Source of the DNA: Bacteroidales bacterium
Lineage (GTDB): Bacteria > Bacteroidota > Bacteroidia > Bacteroidales > WCHB1-69
NCBI GenBank assembly: GCA_028683685.1
Contig: JAQUHH010000021.1
Coordinates: 1-15,484 of the forward strand
DNA: 15,484 nt
Direction of reading: 5' to 3'
Part shown: positions 1-8,430 of the stretch, piece after piece
How the letters are laid out: each line of letters starts with the position of its first letter
Numbering within the stretch: the first letter of the stretch is position 1
Made by a program: the position numbers and the translations under genes
Notes under the pieces: generated by a model
The model's input: only the letters and a program-made list of their open reading frames with translations
The model's database searches: none
What the model was told of the DNA's origin: nothing

Positions 1-244
1 TAAAGGTGATGATTTTATCTTTTTGTTTGAAAATCATGGTTATTTCTATAATTCCTTGATATTGACCTTCCCCAATTTTGACATATTTTACAGAATGTGG
101 ATCGATATTTATAAAGGTTTCTAAATATGGACTTTGTTCCGCATCCATAAATGTTGTGTAGGTCATCATGGCTCTAATCTGAGCTTGTGAGCAAATTGGA
201 ATCAATAATAAAATCGGAATGAGGATGCTGAATATTTTTTTCAT
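1..244 (-). CDS. Partial secreted protein, possibly GWxTD-domain family (N-terminal part)
   Basis: The open frame starts at the ATG complementary to 242-244 and runs off the left edge after 81 codons, so only the N-terminus is visible. Residues 1-22 form a Sec signal peptide: MKK, a long Ile/Leu stretch, then a cut around SQAQ. The mature start reads as a beta-rich domain, with YTTF near residue 28, then SPYLETFINID, then a segment around YQGIIEITMIFKQ. From memory this order resembles the start of Bacteroidetes GWxTD-domain proteins, whose function is poorly known. The diagnostic GWxTD motif would lie outside the window, so the family is inference. That the frame is a real gene is well supported by the signal peptide and by a plausible -7 box about 30 bases upstream. 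Confidence 0.6.
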   Translation of the reverse strand, partial: MKKIFSILIPILLLIPICSQAQIRAMMTYTTFMDAEQSPYLETFINIDPHSVKYVKIGEGQYQGIIEITMIFKQKDKIITF

Positions 245-271
245 GTTCTGGATTTTTGTAGCTTGAACTAA

Positions 272-279
272 CAAAAATA
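272..279 (-). promoter_or_regulatory. Candidate -7 promoter box for the leftmost gene
   Basis: On the minus strand these bases read TATTTTTG, a full match to the Bacteroidetes consensus TAnnTTTG, and lie 27 bases upstream of the ATG at 244. No clear TTTG -33 element sits at the usual 19-21 base distance, so the call rests on the -7 box and position alone. Chance matches are common in sequence this AT-rich. Confidence 0.4.
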
Positions 280-421
280 CGAAATAAATAGAAAGAACCG
301 ATATTTTAAAAAAAATTAAGGTCTTTCTGCTTGAGCTTGTTTGTATATTAAACTTGGTGAAATATTTTTATTTTGTTATCGTTTAATTTCAGATAACAAA
401 AGCTCACTATCAATACTTTAC

Positions 422-482
422 TTTTTTTCAAGCCAAAATAGCTTTTCTTTTCTTGAAAAAAATCTTAAAAAGTTTTTTTCAA
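422..482 (-). terminator. Overlapping inverted repeats downstream of the TonB receptor, possible terminator
   Basis: Three arms lie in the 264-base gap after the receptor stop codon. TTTTTTTCAAG (422-432) is the exact complement of CTTGAAAAAAA (452-462). The middle arm, as TTGAAAAAAA (453-462), is also exactly complementary to TTTTTTTCAA (473-482), with a 10-base loop. The two hairpins share the middle arm and therefore exclude each other. On the receptor transcript the hairpin at 453-482 forms first. The stems are A/T-rich and no clean U-tract follows on the minus strand, so terminator function is plausible but not secure. I see no gene in 245-508. Confidence 0.4.
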
Positions 483-508
483 AGTTAATTTGGAGTTGAA
501 AGTAGTAT

Positions 509-3403
509 TTATTTTAAGTTACACGTGAATCCTAAACTAAACACTTGTCCTTCAGACAGACGATTAAAATACTCGCTTTTAGCTTTATATGATTGAAATA
601 TTTCTTCTTTTTTATCATTTAAGATGTTTGATATTTTCAATCCAATGGTAAAGCGATTTTCTGCACCAAATTTTTTATTCAAACTAATATTCAAACTATG
701 AAATGGGGAAGTGTATATGTCTGGATAAATTCCCATTCCTACAATATTTAGAGTTGGTCCCATAACATTGTAAAATAGACCCGCATTTATTCCTTTTTTT
801 AGATTCGTATAAACAAGTCCTCCATTGATTACCCATGGAGCTTGTCCTGCCATTGGGCGTACATTTTTTATTGTTTCACCAGTACGAGCTTTTGCTAAAC
901 GCAAATTATACTCACTTTCTGTCATGTCGATACTAGATACAATATATGTAAAATTACCATTAAGGCTGAAATTGGTCAATAAAGGAGAAACAAAGGATAA
1001 AGATTTAACAAATTCGACTTCTAGTCCTAAAAGTTGACCATTCCCTACATTTCGAGGTTGAACCTCATTAGATGTCTGTTGGGATGCTATTCGAACAATT
1101 TCAATAGGATTTTGAAATTTTTTCGCAAAGGCTCCAATAGAAAGAAGTTGCCCTTTTTCCATGAAAAACTCGTACCTTATGTCAAAATTATTAATATGAG
1201 TTTCTTTAATATTTCCATCCCAATCGTCGTATTTATATAAAGAGCCATTAAAAATAAGATCAGAAACGGGGTCTATTATTTGAGCAAAAGAAACTTCTTT
1301 AAAAGAGGGTCGTCCAATAGTATTTGAATAGGATAAGCGTAAATTTTGATTTTTAAATACTTTGTATATTATATTAACGCTTGGAAAAAGGTTAATTGAT
1401 TCAATTACTTTTTCATTTTTCATATTTATCCCATTTGGGTCTCCATTGGAAAAAGCAGCATCACGACCCGTAAGATTTTGAACAAATTTTTCTGTACGTA
1501 ATCCTAAAATTACATTTAATTTAGAAAAAAATGTTTGTTCATTAGAAACATAAAAAGCGAATACTTTATTGTTAGACTGATATTCATTTGGATTTATTTG
1601 TCCCTGTGCATTAATATAATATATTTTTCCATCGGGAAAAAGATTATTGTCGGTTAATAATAGATTAGCATTGGGTTCTTTCCATGTGGGAGTATTTCCC
1701 CAAAATTGAATATTATAACCAAGTATTTCATAGTTTCTATATTTGGCAGTATGAGCAATTCCAAACATTAATTTAGCGGTATTGGAAAATAATTTATATT
1801 TTTTCACAATATTTATTTTTGAAGAAAGATTAAATTCATTTAAATATCGCCATGTCCGACTTGGCATTCCTCCTTCACCACCACTAAAATAATAATGTCC
1901 TTCTTCATTATAAGAAAAAGGAGTTTCTCTAATATCTGGATCTGCTGAATAGGAATACGTAGGAGAGATTTGCCAATCAATATTCCAAGTAGATTCAGAA
2001 AAGACATGAGAGCCAGTTAGATGTAAATTTGATAATGAGCTTTGATTATATGATAAAACATCGCTAACTGAAAGATATCCAGATTGACCAATTGCTTCAC
2101 TATTGTTATCTGTGAATAATTTACTTGCTAAACTTACCCCTTTTTGTAAGTGCATAAGAGTTAGTTTGATTTTTGAATATTTAGTTTTATACATTAGTCC
2201 TCCGAAAACACAAGTTGAAACGGTGTTTTCTCCTATTTGTCCAGACTTTTTTTCACTGTAAATTAAATCATAAATATTGGCATTATTTGATTTTTGATAA
2301 TCACCAAAAAACGCATCAGCATAATAATTATATTCATTTTTATAAGATAATGAAAAAACATATCCTAAATTTTGATTGGTTTTACTTGTTTTTGATCCTA
2401 TATTATATTTATTTCCAATTGAAAAAGAGATGTTTGTATTTAGAAAACTATTTTGTTTTTTAGTAGACATAACTGGATTAAAGAGTTTTAAAAAACTATT
2501 TATTGCAGCATTTGATTGTCCACTAATGGGAGAAGGTATATATTCTTCACGTGCAATATTTGGAAGGCTTCGTGAACCGTCATCAAAACCAAGATAATCT
2601 AGACTCCCACCTTCATAAGTTAAGAAATTGGAATTTAAATTCATTTTAGGGTTATAAGCGGTGCTTAAAGAAATTTTCATTTCATGGTTTTCGGGAAAAT
2701 CTATGGTCTCAATATTAAGAAGTCCTCCTGTAAAATCGGCTGGCATATCTGCTGTAAAGTTTTTACTAACAGTAATATTCCCTATTAAATTTGTTGGAAA
2801 AATATCCATTTGTAATGTGTTTTTATCGGGGTCTAATCCAGGAATATCAGCATTGTTTAACATTGTTTTAGAATATCTATCTCCGAGTCCTCTTACATAA
2901 ACATATTTTCCACCCTCAATTGTTACACCTGTAACTCTTTTTACGGCATCAACAGCGGTAGCATCTCCTGTAAGTCTCATTTTTGCAGCTGAAATTCCAT
3001 CAAGTATTACATTTGAATTTTTTCGCATATTCATTAATGCTATTTCATTAGAACGAACGGCTTCTGCCGAAACAACAACTTCAGATAACTTTAAATCAGC
3101 ATCTTTCATACGAAGATTGTTCAATGTAGTAACTTGTCCTGATGAAACTTCTACATTTTCAACGAATATGTTTTGAAAGGAGATATACGATATTATAAGA
3201 TCGTAGTTTCCTTGAACAAGATTTAGGGAAAACTTCCCATCTATATCACTGATAGTTCCAGTTGTAGTTCCTGCAATTTGTATTGTTGAACCTACTAAAG
3301 TTTCGCCTGTAGCATCTTCAATAATAATTCCTTCAATAGATCCTTGTTGTCCAAATAGAGTTGATAATACAAAAAAAGTAAGAAAAAATAAGAATAGTCT
3401 CAT
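509..3403 (-). CDS. TonB-dependent outer-membrane receptor with N-terminal carboxypeptidase-regulatory-like domain
   Basis: This 964-residue protein should form a 22-strand barrel in the outer membrane and import a ligand using TonB/ExbBD energy. Residues 1-18 are a signal peptide ending near LFGQQ. Residues about 21-105 are the beta-sandwich common in Bacteroidetes receptors, with GSIEGIIIEDATGETLVGST and a later DIDGKFSL motif. The plug follows at about 115-235, including the marker YVYVRGLGDRYS (about 167-178) and a DPDKN motif (about 191-195). The rest has the alternating aromatic/polar pattern of a barrel, with a final strand at the C-terminus. Length is normal and the frame is intact. 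The lipoprotein gene lies 76 bases upstream on the same strand, suggesting a receptor-lipoprotein pair, although it is not SusD-like. The substrate cannot be read from sequence; the nearby phosphate genes make phosphorus uptake one possibility. Confidence 0.93.
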   Translation of the reverse strand: MRLFLFFLTFFVLSTLFGQQGSIEGIIIEDATGETLVGSTIQIAGTTTGTISDIDGKFSLNLVQGNYDLIISYISFQNIFVENVEVSSGQVTTLNNLRMKDADLKLSEVVVSAEAVRSNEIALMNMRKNSNVILDGISAAKMRLTGDATAVDAVKRVTGVTIEGGKYVYVRGLGDRYSKTMLNNADIPGLDPDKNTLQMDIFPTNLIGNITVSKNFTADMPADFTGGLLNIETIDFPENHEMKISLSTAYNPKMNLNSNFLTYEGGSLDYLGFDDGSRSLPNIAREEYIPSPISGQSNAAINSFLKLFNPVMSTKKQNSFLNTNISFSIGNKYNIGSKTSKTNQNLGYVFSLSYKNEYNYYADAFFGDYQKSNNANIYDLIYSEKKSGQIGENTVSTCVFGGLMYKTKYSKIKLTLMHLQKGVSLASKLFTDNNSEAIGQSGYLSVSDVLSYNQSSLSNLHLTGSHVFSESTWNIDWQISPTYSYSADPDIRETPFSYNEEGHYYFSGGEGGMPSRTWRYLNEFNLSSKINIVKKYKLFSNTAKLMFGIAHTAKYRNYEILGYNIQFWGNTPTWKEPNANLLLTDNNLFPDGKIYYINAQGQINPNEYQSNNKVFAFYVSNEQTFFSKLNVILGLRTEKFVQNLTGRDAAFSNGDPNGINMKNEKVIESINLFPSVNIIYKVFKNQNLRLSYSNTIGRPSFKEVSFAQIIDPVSDLIFNGSLYKYDDWDGNIKETHINNFDIRYEFFMEKGQLLSIGAFAKKFQNPIEIVRIASQQTSNEVQPRNVGNGQLLGLEVEFVKSLSFVSPLLTNFSLNGNFTYIVSSIDMTESEYNLRLAKARTGETIKNVRPMAGQAPWVINGGLVYTNLKKGINAGLFYNVMGPTLNIVGMGIYPDIYTSPFHSLNISLNKKFGAENRFTIGLKISNILNDKKEEIFQSYKAKSEYFNRLSEGQVFSLGFTCNLK

Positions 3404-3434
3404 AATAATATTATTAGCAATAGAAATTTAAAAG

Positions 3435-3457
3435 AGACCTGATACATTATCAGGTCT
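3435..3457 (-). terminator. Intercistronic hairpin between lipoprotein and receptor genes (terminator or attenuator)
   Basis: AGACCTGATA (3435-3444) and TATCAGGTCT (3448-3457) form a perfect 10-bp stem with a 3-base loop. It starts 23 bases after the lipoprotein stop codon. On the minus strand it is followed by CTCTTTTAAATTTC, a moderately U-rich tail. It could terminate most lipoprotein transcripts with read-through into the receptor, or stabilise the upstream mRNA 3' end. Only 31 bases separate it from the receptor ATG, leaving little room for an independent promoter. Confidence 0.6.
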
Positions 3458-3479
3458 ATAATGTTTTTTTGTGAAGAAA

Positions 3480-4682
3480 TTATATTTTTCCGGCAACATA
3501 AGCCCAAGTCCATGAGAAAACAGATTTATTGACATGCATTGTGTTTCCAGAAGTAACTCCTGTTGGAACGGCTCCATTAACATGGTTCGGTAAGTCTTCT
3601 GCAGGTACGTCAATATTGATTCCTTCAAATATAACACCCGAGGCTGTGATATTATTAATTTGTTGACTATTTGCTACACTAACAAACGTAATGTCTTTTA
3701 ATTTAACAACGGAGTTATCATCAATATTGATTAAATCTTGAGCTGTTGTATTCTCATCAGATGCTATAATATATCCTTTTTCAAAAAGATGACCCGTATT
3801 ATTGTAATTTCCTTCGGGTCCATCAAGTTCGAAACAATGTCCTGAAGGTGTTATGATAATAAAATTTGTACAAGAACCTTCCCATGCTTGATCGGTATCT
3901 AATCCATCATCTTTTACGTTCCAAGAAATAATATTTGTAACATTAACGGTTCCTCCAAAAAATTCAATACCATCATCATCGTTAGCAACTATTTCAATGT
4001 TGTCTATAACTGTTCCTGAACCAACTCCACCTAAAGTAAGTCCGTTAATTTCGTTACCAGAGCCAATATTGGTACCACCATGTCGGATAGAGATGTATTT
4101 TAAAATACCAGAGTTATCATTATTATCATCACCACCATAGAGTCCGTTAGAATCAGAAGTTGGAATACCTTCAATTTGAATTTCTGACAATTGCCCTCCT
4201 TCGTTTGATGCAGAAATTTTAGCTTTTCCAAGGATTATTAACCCTCCCCAAAGTCCTCCAATATTGGGATCAAGATTGGGGCTGGCAAAATTTCCAGAAA
4301 GAACTTGAGCTGGCGTAATTTCATCAGCAACAGATGTAAAAATAATTGGTTTAGAGGCTGTTCCTTCAGCTATTAGTTTTCCTCCTCGTGCAACTAAAAG
4401 AGCTGTAGAATTAGCACCTGATCCTGCTTGTCCTTTAATAATTGTACCAGGTTCAATTGTTAAAGTAACTCCATTTAATACGGTAATACGACCTGCGAGT
4501 TCATAGACTTTATCATTTGTCCAAGTTGTATTGTTAGAAATATTCGTATTTACGATTGTATTACCTGATTCTTCTTTTTTAGTATTATCAATTTCTTCTT
4601 CATTTTTTTTACAAGAAAAGAGTACAACACATAAAGAAAGAATCAATCCAAAAACCAATTGTTTGTTTTTCATTTTTTTCAT
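3480..4682 (-). CDS. Beta-helix-like lipoprotein paired with the TonB receptor
   Basis: This is a 400-residue lipoprotein. The start MKKMKNKQ leads into a hydrophobic stretch and a lipobox ending LFSC at about residue 24; the ATG three codons later is an alternative start. After the cysteine comes KKNEEEID, an acidic tract that may act as a surface-export signal. Residues about 45-400 show repeated short strands with Gly, Asn and Thr turns, such as VLNGVTLTIEPGTIIKGQAG and later NDDDGIEFFGGTVNVTNI, as expected of a right-handed beta-helix. Acidic clusters such as GGDDNNDN could bind Ca2+. I recall similar lipoproteins beside TonB receptors in many Bacteroidetes, often with uninformative names. 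A role as surface partner of the receptor is inferred from adjacency. No catalytic motif is visible. Confidence 0.85.
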   Translation of the reverse strand: MKKMKNKQLVFGLILSLCVVLFSCKKNEEEIDNTKKEESGNTIVNTNISNNTTWTNDKVYELAGRITVLNGVTLTIEPGTIIKGQAGSGANSTALLVARGGKLIAEGTASKPIIFTSVADEITPAQVLSGNFASPNLDPNIGGLWGGLIILGKAKISASNEGGQLSEIQIEGIPTSDSNGLYGGDDNNDNSGILKYISIRHGGTNIGSGNEINGLTLGGVGSGTVIDNIEIVANDDDGIEFFGGTVNVTNIISWNVKDDGLDTDQAWEGSCTNFIIITPSGHCFELDGPEGNYNNTGHLFEKGYIIASDENTTAQDLINIDDNSVVKLKDITFVSVANSQQINNITASGVIFEGINIDVPAEDLPNHVNGAVPTGVTSGNTMHVNKSVFSWTWAYVAGKI

Positions 4683-4702
4683 TTTAGATTTATATTTTGA
4701 TG

Positions 4703-4710
4703 CAAAGGAA
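4703..4710 (-). promoter_or_regulatory. Candidate -7 box for the lipoprotein-receptor unit
   Basis: On the minus strand the bases read TTCCTTTG, one mismatch from TAnnTTTG, followed by CA, 20 bases before the ATG at 4682. No good -33 TTTG is visible at the proper spacing. It is the best candidate in the 201-base gap 4683-4883. Confidence 0.3.
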
Positions 4711-4826
4711 GAACTTTGAATTGAATTGAATTTTAAATAGAAATTAAGTATATCTTAAGAAGAATATTGATTTTAGAAAATTACCATACATTAATTTAAC
4801 ATAGCCAACAACGAATGGATTATAAT

Positions 4827-4866
4827 AAATAAAGTCGTACTAAATGAATCAAGTACGACTTTATTT
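4827..4866 (-). terminator. Strong hairpin terminator after the phosphate transporter gene
   Basis: AAATAAAGTCGTACT (4827-4841) and AGTACGACTTTATTT (4852-4866) are perfect complements, giving a 15-bp stem with a 10-base loop. The hairpin starts 17 bases after the transporter stop codon (4884-4886) on the minus strand. The distal A/T part of the stem supplies the U-rich 3' end. It should insulate the transporter from the lipoprotein gene downstream. Confidence 0.8.
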
Positions 4867-4883
4867 ACTTATTTGTGAATGCT

Positions 4884-7133
4884 TTATTTCTCTTCTTTTT
4901 TAAAGATTACAAAATTGCGTTGAGCTTTAATAAGATTAATCATAAACATCAATAAACTTTTAGATTCTTGTAGAATACCTAAGTATAGAATACTATTTCG
5001 CGTATTAATCTCTCCTTTTTTTATTCTTTTGATGTGCAATTTTCTATATTCGTCAATTTTTTTAATTAGCTCTTCAGAATCTGAAATAATTAGAGAAACC
5101 TCTTCGTACTTCATCTCTTTTACCATGTGAAGGACCTGATTAAAAATTTCAGAAATGAGTTCGATCATTATTTTTAATTCTTCTTTCTGTTTGTCAATAA
5201 GTGATTTGTGGTTATTTGAAACATGTTCATATATAGGCTCTACAATAAAGCTTAGTATTCGAGCCATTTCACGCATATAATCAAGCACTTGTACATAATG
5301 GTGTCCTGTTTCGGGTGTAAGCTTGTTCAATTTCTGCATAAACTGATACAAGTTGTTTTTAAGTTCTTTTATATGATTATTATATTCTTTTACTTCATTT
5401 CGTATATTTTTCAATTGTTTTCGATCTTCATTTATCAGTCCACTCAAAGAAATATAATAAATTTTCGAGGTTTTAATAATCGCTAATTTAACAGCATTGT
5501 TACTTCTGTTCAAATAGTCGCCCTTAGAATCAATAAATTCTTGATTTTCATACACTTCATCATCTTTTTCGAGAGCCATTGCGTTTTTATGAGCTGTATG
5601 TGTTCTTATTACTAAAAATCCTGCAATCAAGATCATTATTAGTATTCCAACAATACTTGTATAATATAAGAATACACCCACTAAAAATGCTGCAAAAAAA
5701 GCCATAAATGCAGTTACAAACCAGCCTGATATAACCGTAAACACTCCCGTTATTCTATATACAGCACTATCGCGTCCCCAGGCACGGTCGGCAAGAGAAG
5801 TTCCCATTGCAACCATAAAGGTCACATATGTTGTAGATAATGGTAATTTAAATGAAGTTGCCATTGCAATAAGAATACTGGCAACAGATAAATTAACAGC
5901 AGCCCTAATCATATCAAAAGATGGACTTTCTGGATTTTCAGGAGTTTCTGGACGTTGAAATCTAGACTCTATTCCATTACGTATTTTTTGTGGAATTACT
6001 TTTGAAAGAATGGAGTTAAAATTAACAGACAAACGAACCATAATCCGACTAAGAGCCGTAGAAGAAAACCGTTCAGAGCCTTCACCTTGGCGACTTAAAT
6101 CAACGGTTGTTGCAATAACACGTTTAGCTTTAGAAGATGTCCATAATGTAACAACCATTACACCACCTGCACCCAAAAGAATATATATTCCACTCTGTAC
6201 TGGCTCATTTAAGACAAACATCATATATTCAGAAGCTTCAACACCCGAGATAATCCATGCCTGGTATGAAGCCAATCCAGCTAGAGGAACTCCTATAAAG
6301 TTTACTAAATCATTACCAGCAAAAGCGAGTGCTAACGCAAATGTTCCAATAAGAACTACAACACGTGGTGCATTGGTTTTAAACAGTATATATAGTATCT
6401 GTAAAACAAGTGTCCAAAAAACAAATAATACTCCAAGTATTAGTGCTGAATGTGTTTTTACATAATCCATAACATAATTAGGAACATAAGTGGCACCCTT
6501 CATTCCTTTAATAATGATAAAGTAAATAATGGCACTAATTGCGATTCCTCCAAAAATACTTCCAGCCCATTTAAGATTTTTTCGATATTGAAAGGTAAAA
6601 ATAATTCGTGCAATATATTGAACTAGTGCTCCAACAAAAAATGAAATAAAGACAGAAAGGAAAATACCTCCAATAATGGCCAATGCTTTTGCGCTATTAA
6701 TATATTCTTCAATGCCATGTGCAAATCCACCACTATCCATATTTACCTTTATCAAAGCAATAGCAACGGATGCTCCCAAAAGCTCAAAAACAATAGAAAC
6801 AGTGGCAGATGTTGGCAACCCTATATTGTTAAAAAAATCAAGTAATATAACATCAGTAATCATTACTGCCAAAAAAATTACCATTATTTCTGCAAAACTA
6901 AACATGTGTGGATTAAAAATCCCATTCCGTGCTACTTCCATCATGCCACTTGAAAAGGTTGCTCCTATCAGGATCCCTAATGAAGCAACAAGCATAATAA
7001 TATTTATAGGAGCTGCTTTTGCACCAACAGCAGAATTAAGAAAATTAACAGCATCATTACTAACACCTACAATTAAATCAGAAACGGCTAGTACAAATAA
7101 AATTATTACAAAGATCAAATATATATTATCCAT
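4884..7133 (-). CDS. pit: PiT-family inorganic phosphate transporter with C-terminal PhoU-like domain
   Basis: This inner-membrane protein should import inorganic phosphate by ion symport (PHO4/PiT family). Both inverted-repeat signatures are present: GVSNDAVNF at residues 23-31 and GNDLVNFIGVPLAG at about 273-286. LPTSAT (106-111) and LPLSTTYV (430-437) are also typical. Hydrophobic helices fill roughly 5-340 and 408-512, with a hydrophilic loop at about 335-408. Residues about 540-749 are a soluble, helical, charged region resembling PhoU/DUF47. The 749-residue length suits the long Bacteroidetes form, compared with about 500 for E. coli PitA. It is divergent from a PhoR/PhoB-like pair, which suggests coupling of transport and signalling. 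Its own terminator follows. The coupled ion (H+ or Na+) is not readable. Confidence 0.93.
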   Translation of the reverse strand: MDNIYLIFVIILFVLAVSDLIVGVSNDAVNFLNSAVGAKAAPINIIMLVASLGILIGATFSSGMMEVARNGIFNPHMFSFAEIMVIFLAVMITDVILLDFFNNIGLPTSATVSIVFELLGASVAIALIKVNMDSGGFAHGIEEYINSAKALAIIGGIFLSVFISFFVGALVQYIARIIFTFQYRKNLKWAGSIFGGIAISAIIYFIIIKGMKGATYVPNYVMDYVKTHSALILGVLFVFWTLVLQILYILFKTNAPRVVVLIGTFALALAFAGNDLVNFIGVPLAGLASYQAWIISGVEASEYMMFVLNEPVQSGIYILLGAGGVMVVTLWTSSKAKRVIATTVDLSRQGEGSERFSSTALSRIMVRLSVNFNSILSKVIPQKIRNGIESRFQRPETPENPESPSFDMIRAAVNLSVASILIAMATSFKLPLSTTYVTFMVAMGTSLADRAWGRDSAVYRITGVFTVISGWFVTAFMAFFAAFLVGVFLYYTSIVGILIMILIAGFLVIRTHTAHKNAMALEKDDEVYENQEFIDSKGDYLNRSNNAVKLAIIKTSKIYYISLSGLINEDRKQLKNIRNEVKEYNNHIKELKNNLYQFMQKLNKLTPETGHHYVQVLDYMREMARILSFIVEPIYEHVSNNHKSLIDKQKEELKIMIELISEIFNQVLHMVKEMKYEEVSLIISDSEELIKKIDEYRKLHIKRIKKGEINTRNSILYLGILQESKSLLMFMINLIKAQRNFVIFKKEEK

Positions 7134-7382
7134 CTATCTATTTTTTTGATTAATAAAACATGTGCAAAAGAAAAATAATTAACTCAATCGTATATTAAAT
7201 TAATATTAATTTTCATCCATTATGTTTTTTAAAAGAATAGTCTATTTTAATAATGTGTAATTTTGAACCTGAAAAATATAATAATTTAGAACAATCTCCC
7301 TGAAAAAAATATCAAGAAAAATATTTCTAAAAATTAAATTTTAATAGACAAGTTAATTAATATTATTTTACGTCAAAAACAT
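7134..7382. promoter_or_regulatory. Divergent promoter region between pit and the kinase-regulator pair
   Basis: This 249-base, very AT-rich gap lies between divergent starts and must hold promoters for both sides. For the plus strand, TAATTTTG at 7258-7265 is a full match to TAnnTTTG and would give a leader of about 110 bases. For the minus strand, the complement of 7161-7174 contains TTCTTTTGCA, one mismatch from the consensus. Neither has a convincing -33 element. I looked for direct 7-base repeats in helical phase, as bound by PhoB-type regulators, and saw none I could defend. Confidence 0.4.
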
Positions 7383-8426
7383 ATGAGAAATTTTAATTCA
7401 AATCAATTATCATTACTTATTTCATTGATAATTACCATCGTTACTTTTTTGTTTTGGTTGATTAACTATTTTTTCATTATCATTTGGTGGTTAGGTGTTT
7501 TATGGATTATTACTGTTTTTATGATAAGCTATTTTACGATAAAGTATATTTTGAATCATTTTATTTACGATAAAATAAAACCTATATACAAGGCTATCCA
7601 TGATATTAATTTAAAAAACAAAGAGTTGAAAAACTCTCAACAAAATATTGATCTTATAACCAAAGTTGAAAAAGAAGTTTCTTTATACAGCGAAAATAAA
7701 ACTATGGAAATACAAAAGCTTAAAGAAATGGAACAATATAGAAAAGAGTTTTTAGGAAATGTTTCTCATGAACTAAAAACTCCAATATTTAATATACAAG
7801 GCTATATATTAACATTGATTGATGGTGGAATTAATGACCCAGAAATTACTAAACTCTATTTGGATAGAACAGAAAAAAGTATCAATCGAATGATTTCAAT
7901 AGTTGAAGATCTAGATACTATTTCACGACTAGAAGCGGGGCAATTAGAATTAAAACCCTCTGATTTTGACATTAGTGAACTAATAACGGATGTGTATGAA
8001 ATACACCAAATAAAAGCAAATGAAAAAAAAATACGTTTAGACTATGTAAATGAATTAATGATGCCAATATTTGTTAATGCTGATAAAAAACGAATTTTTG
8101 AAGTCCTTTCAAATTTAGTAATCAATGGTTTAAATTATGGAAAAAAAAAGGGATTTATACAAATTAAAATATACGATATGGATAAATATATTCTTATCGA
8201 AATAAAAGACAATGGAAAAGGAATTCCTGCTGAAAATCTACCAAGAATTTTTGAACGTTTTTATAGAGTTGATAAAGGTCGTTCAAGAGAAGAAGGTGGC
8301 ACAGGTCTTGGTTTGTCAATAGTAAAGCACATTATAGAGGTTCATGACCAAACAATAAATGTAAAATCAACAATAGATGAAGGAACTTCCTTTTCATTTA
8401 CACTAAACAAATCTCAAAAAAAATAA
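7383..8426 (+). CDS. PhoR-like sensor histidine kinase with no sizeable periplasmic domain
   Basis: This 347-residue membrane kinase should autophosphorylate and pass the phosphate to the next gene's product. Two hydrophobic helices at about 9-29 and 31-57 are separated by almost no loop, so there is no extracytoplasmic sensor. Residues about 60-120 are a charged, probably coiled-coil linker. The HisKA motif NVSHELKTP carries His129. The ATPase domain has the N box around N244 and N248, the G1 box DNGKG at 276-280, an F box around RIFERFYRVD, and the G2 box GGTGLG at 305-310. Helices joined by a minimal loop are a PhoR-type layout, and the divergent PiT-PhoU gene supports phosphate sensing. 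E. coli PhoR also has a PAS domain, which I do not see here. The stop is 4 bases before the regulator ATG. Confidence 0.9.
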   Translation: MRNFNSNQLSLLISLIITIVTFLFWLINYFFIIIWWLGVLWIITVFMISYFTIKYILNHFIYDKIKPIYKAIHDINLKNKELKNSQQNIDLITKVEKEVSLYSENKTMEIQKLKEMEQYRKEFLGNVSHELKTPIFNIQGYILTLIDGGINDPEITKLYLDRTEKSINRMISIVEDLDTISRLEAGQLELKPSDFDISELITDVYEIHQIKANEKKIRLDYVNELMMPIFVNADKKRIFEVLSNLVINGLNYGKKKGFIQIKIYDMDKYILIEIKDNGKGIPAENLPRIFERFYRVDKGRSREEGGTGLGLSIVKHIIEVHDQTINVKSTIDEGTSFSFTLNKSQKK

Positions 8427-8430
8427 AACA

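Noticed and set aside
6010..7149. Long plus-strand frames opposite the phosphate transporter gene
   Set aside because: They are antisense to a clearly recognised transporter and have no plausible protein character of their own.
7134..7382. Pho box for the response regulator in the divergent gap
   Set aside because: I found no pair of phased 7-base direct repeats distinct from the general A/T background.
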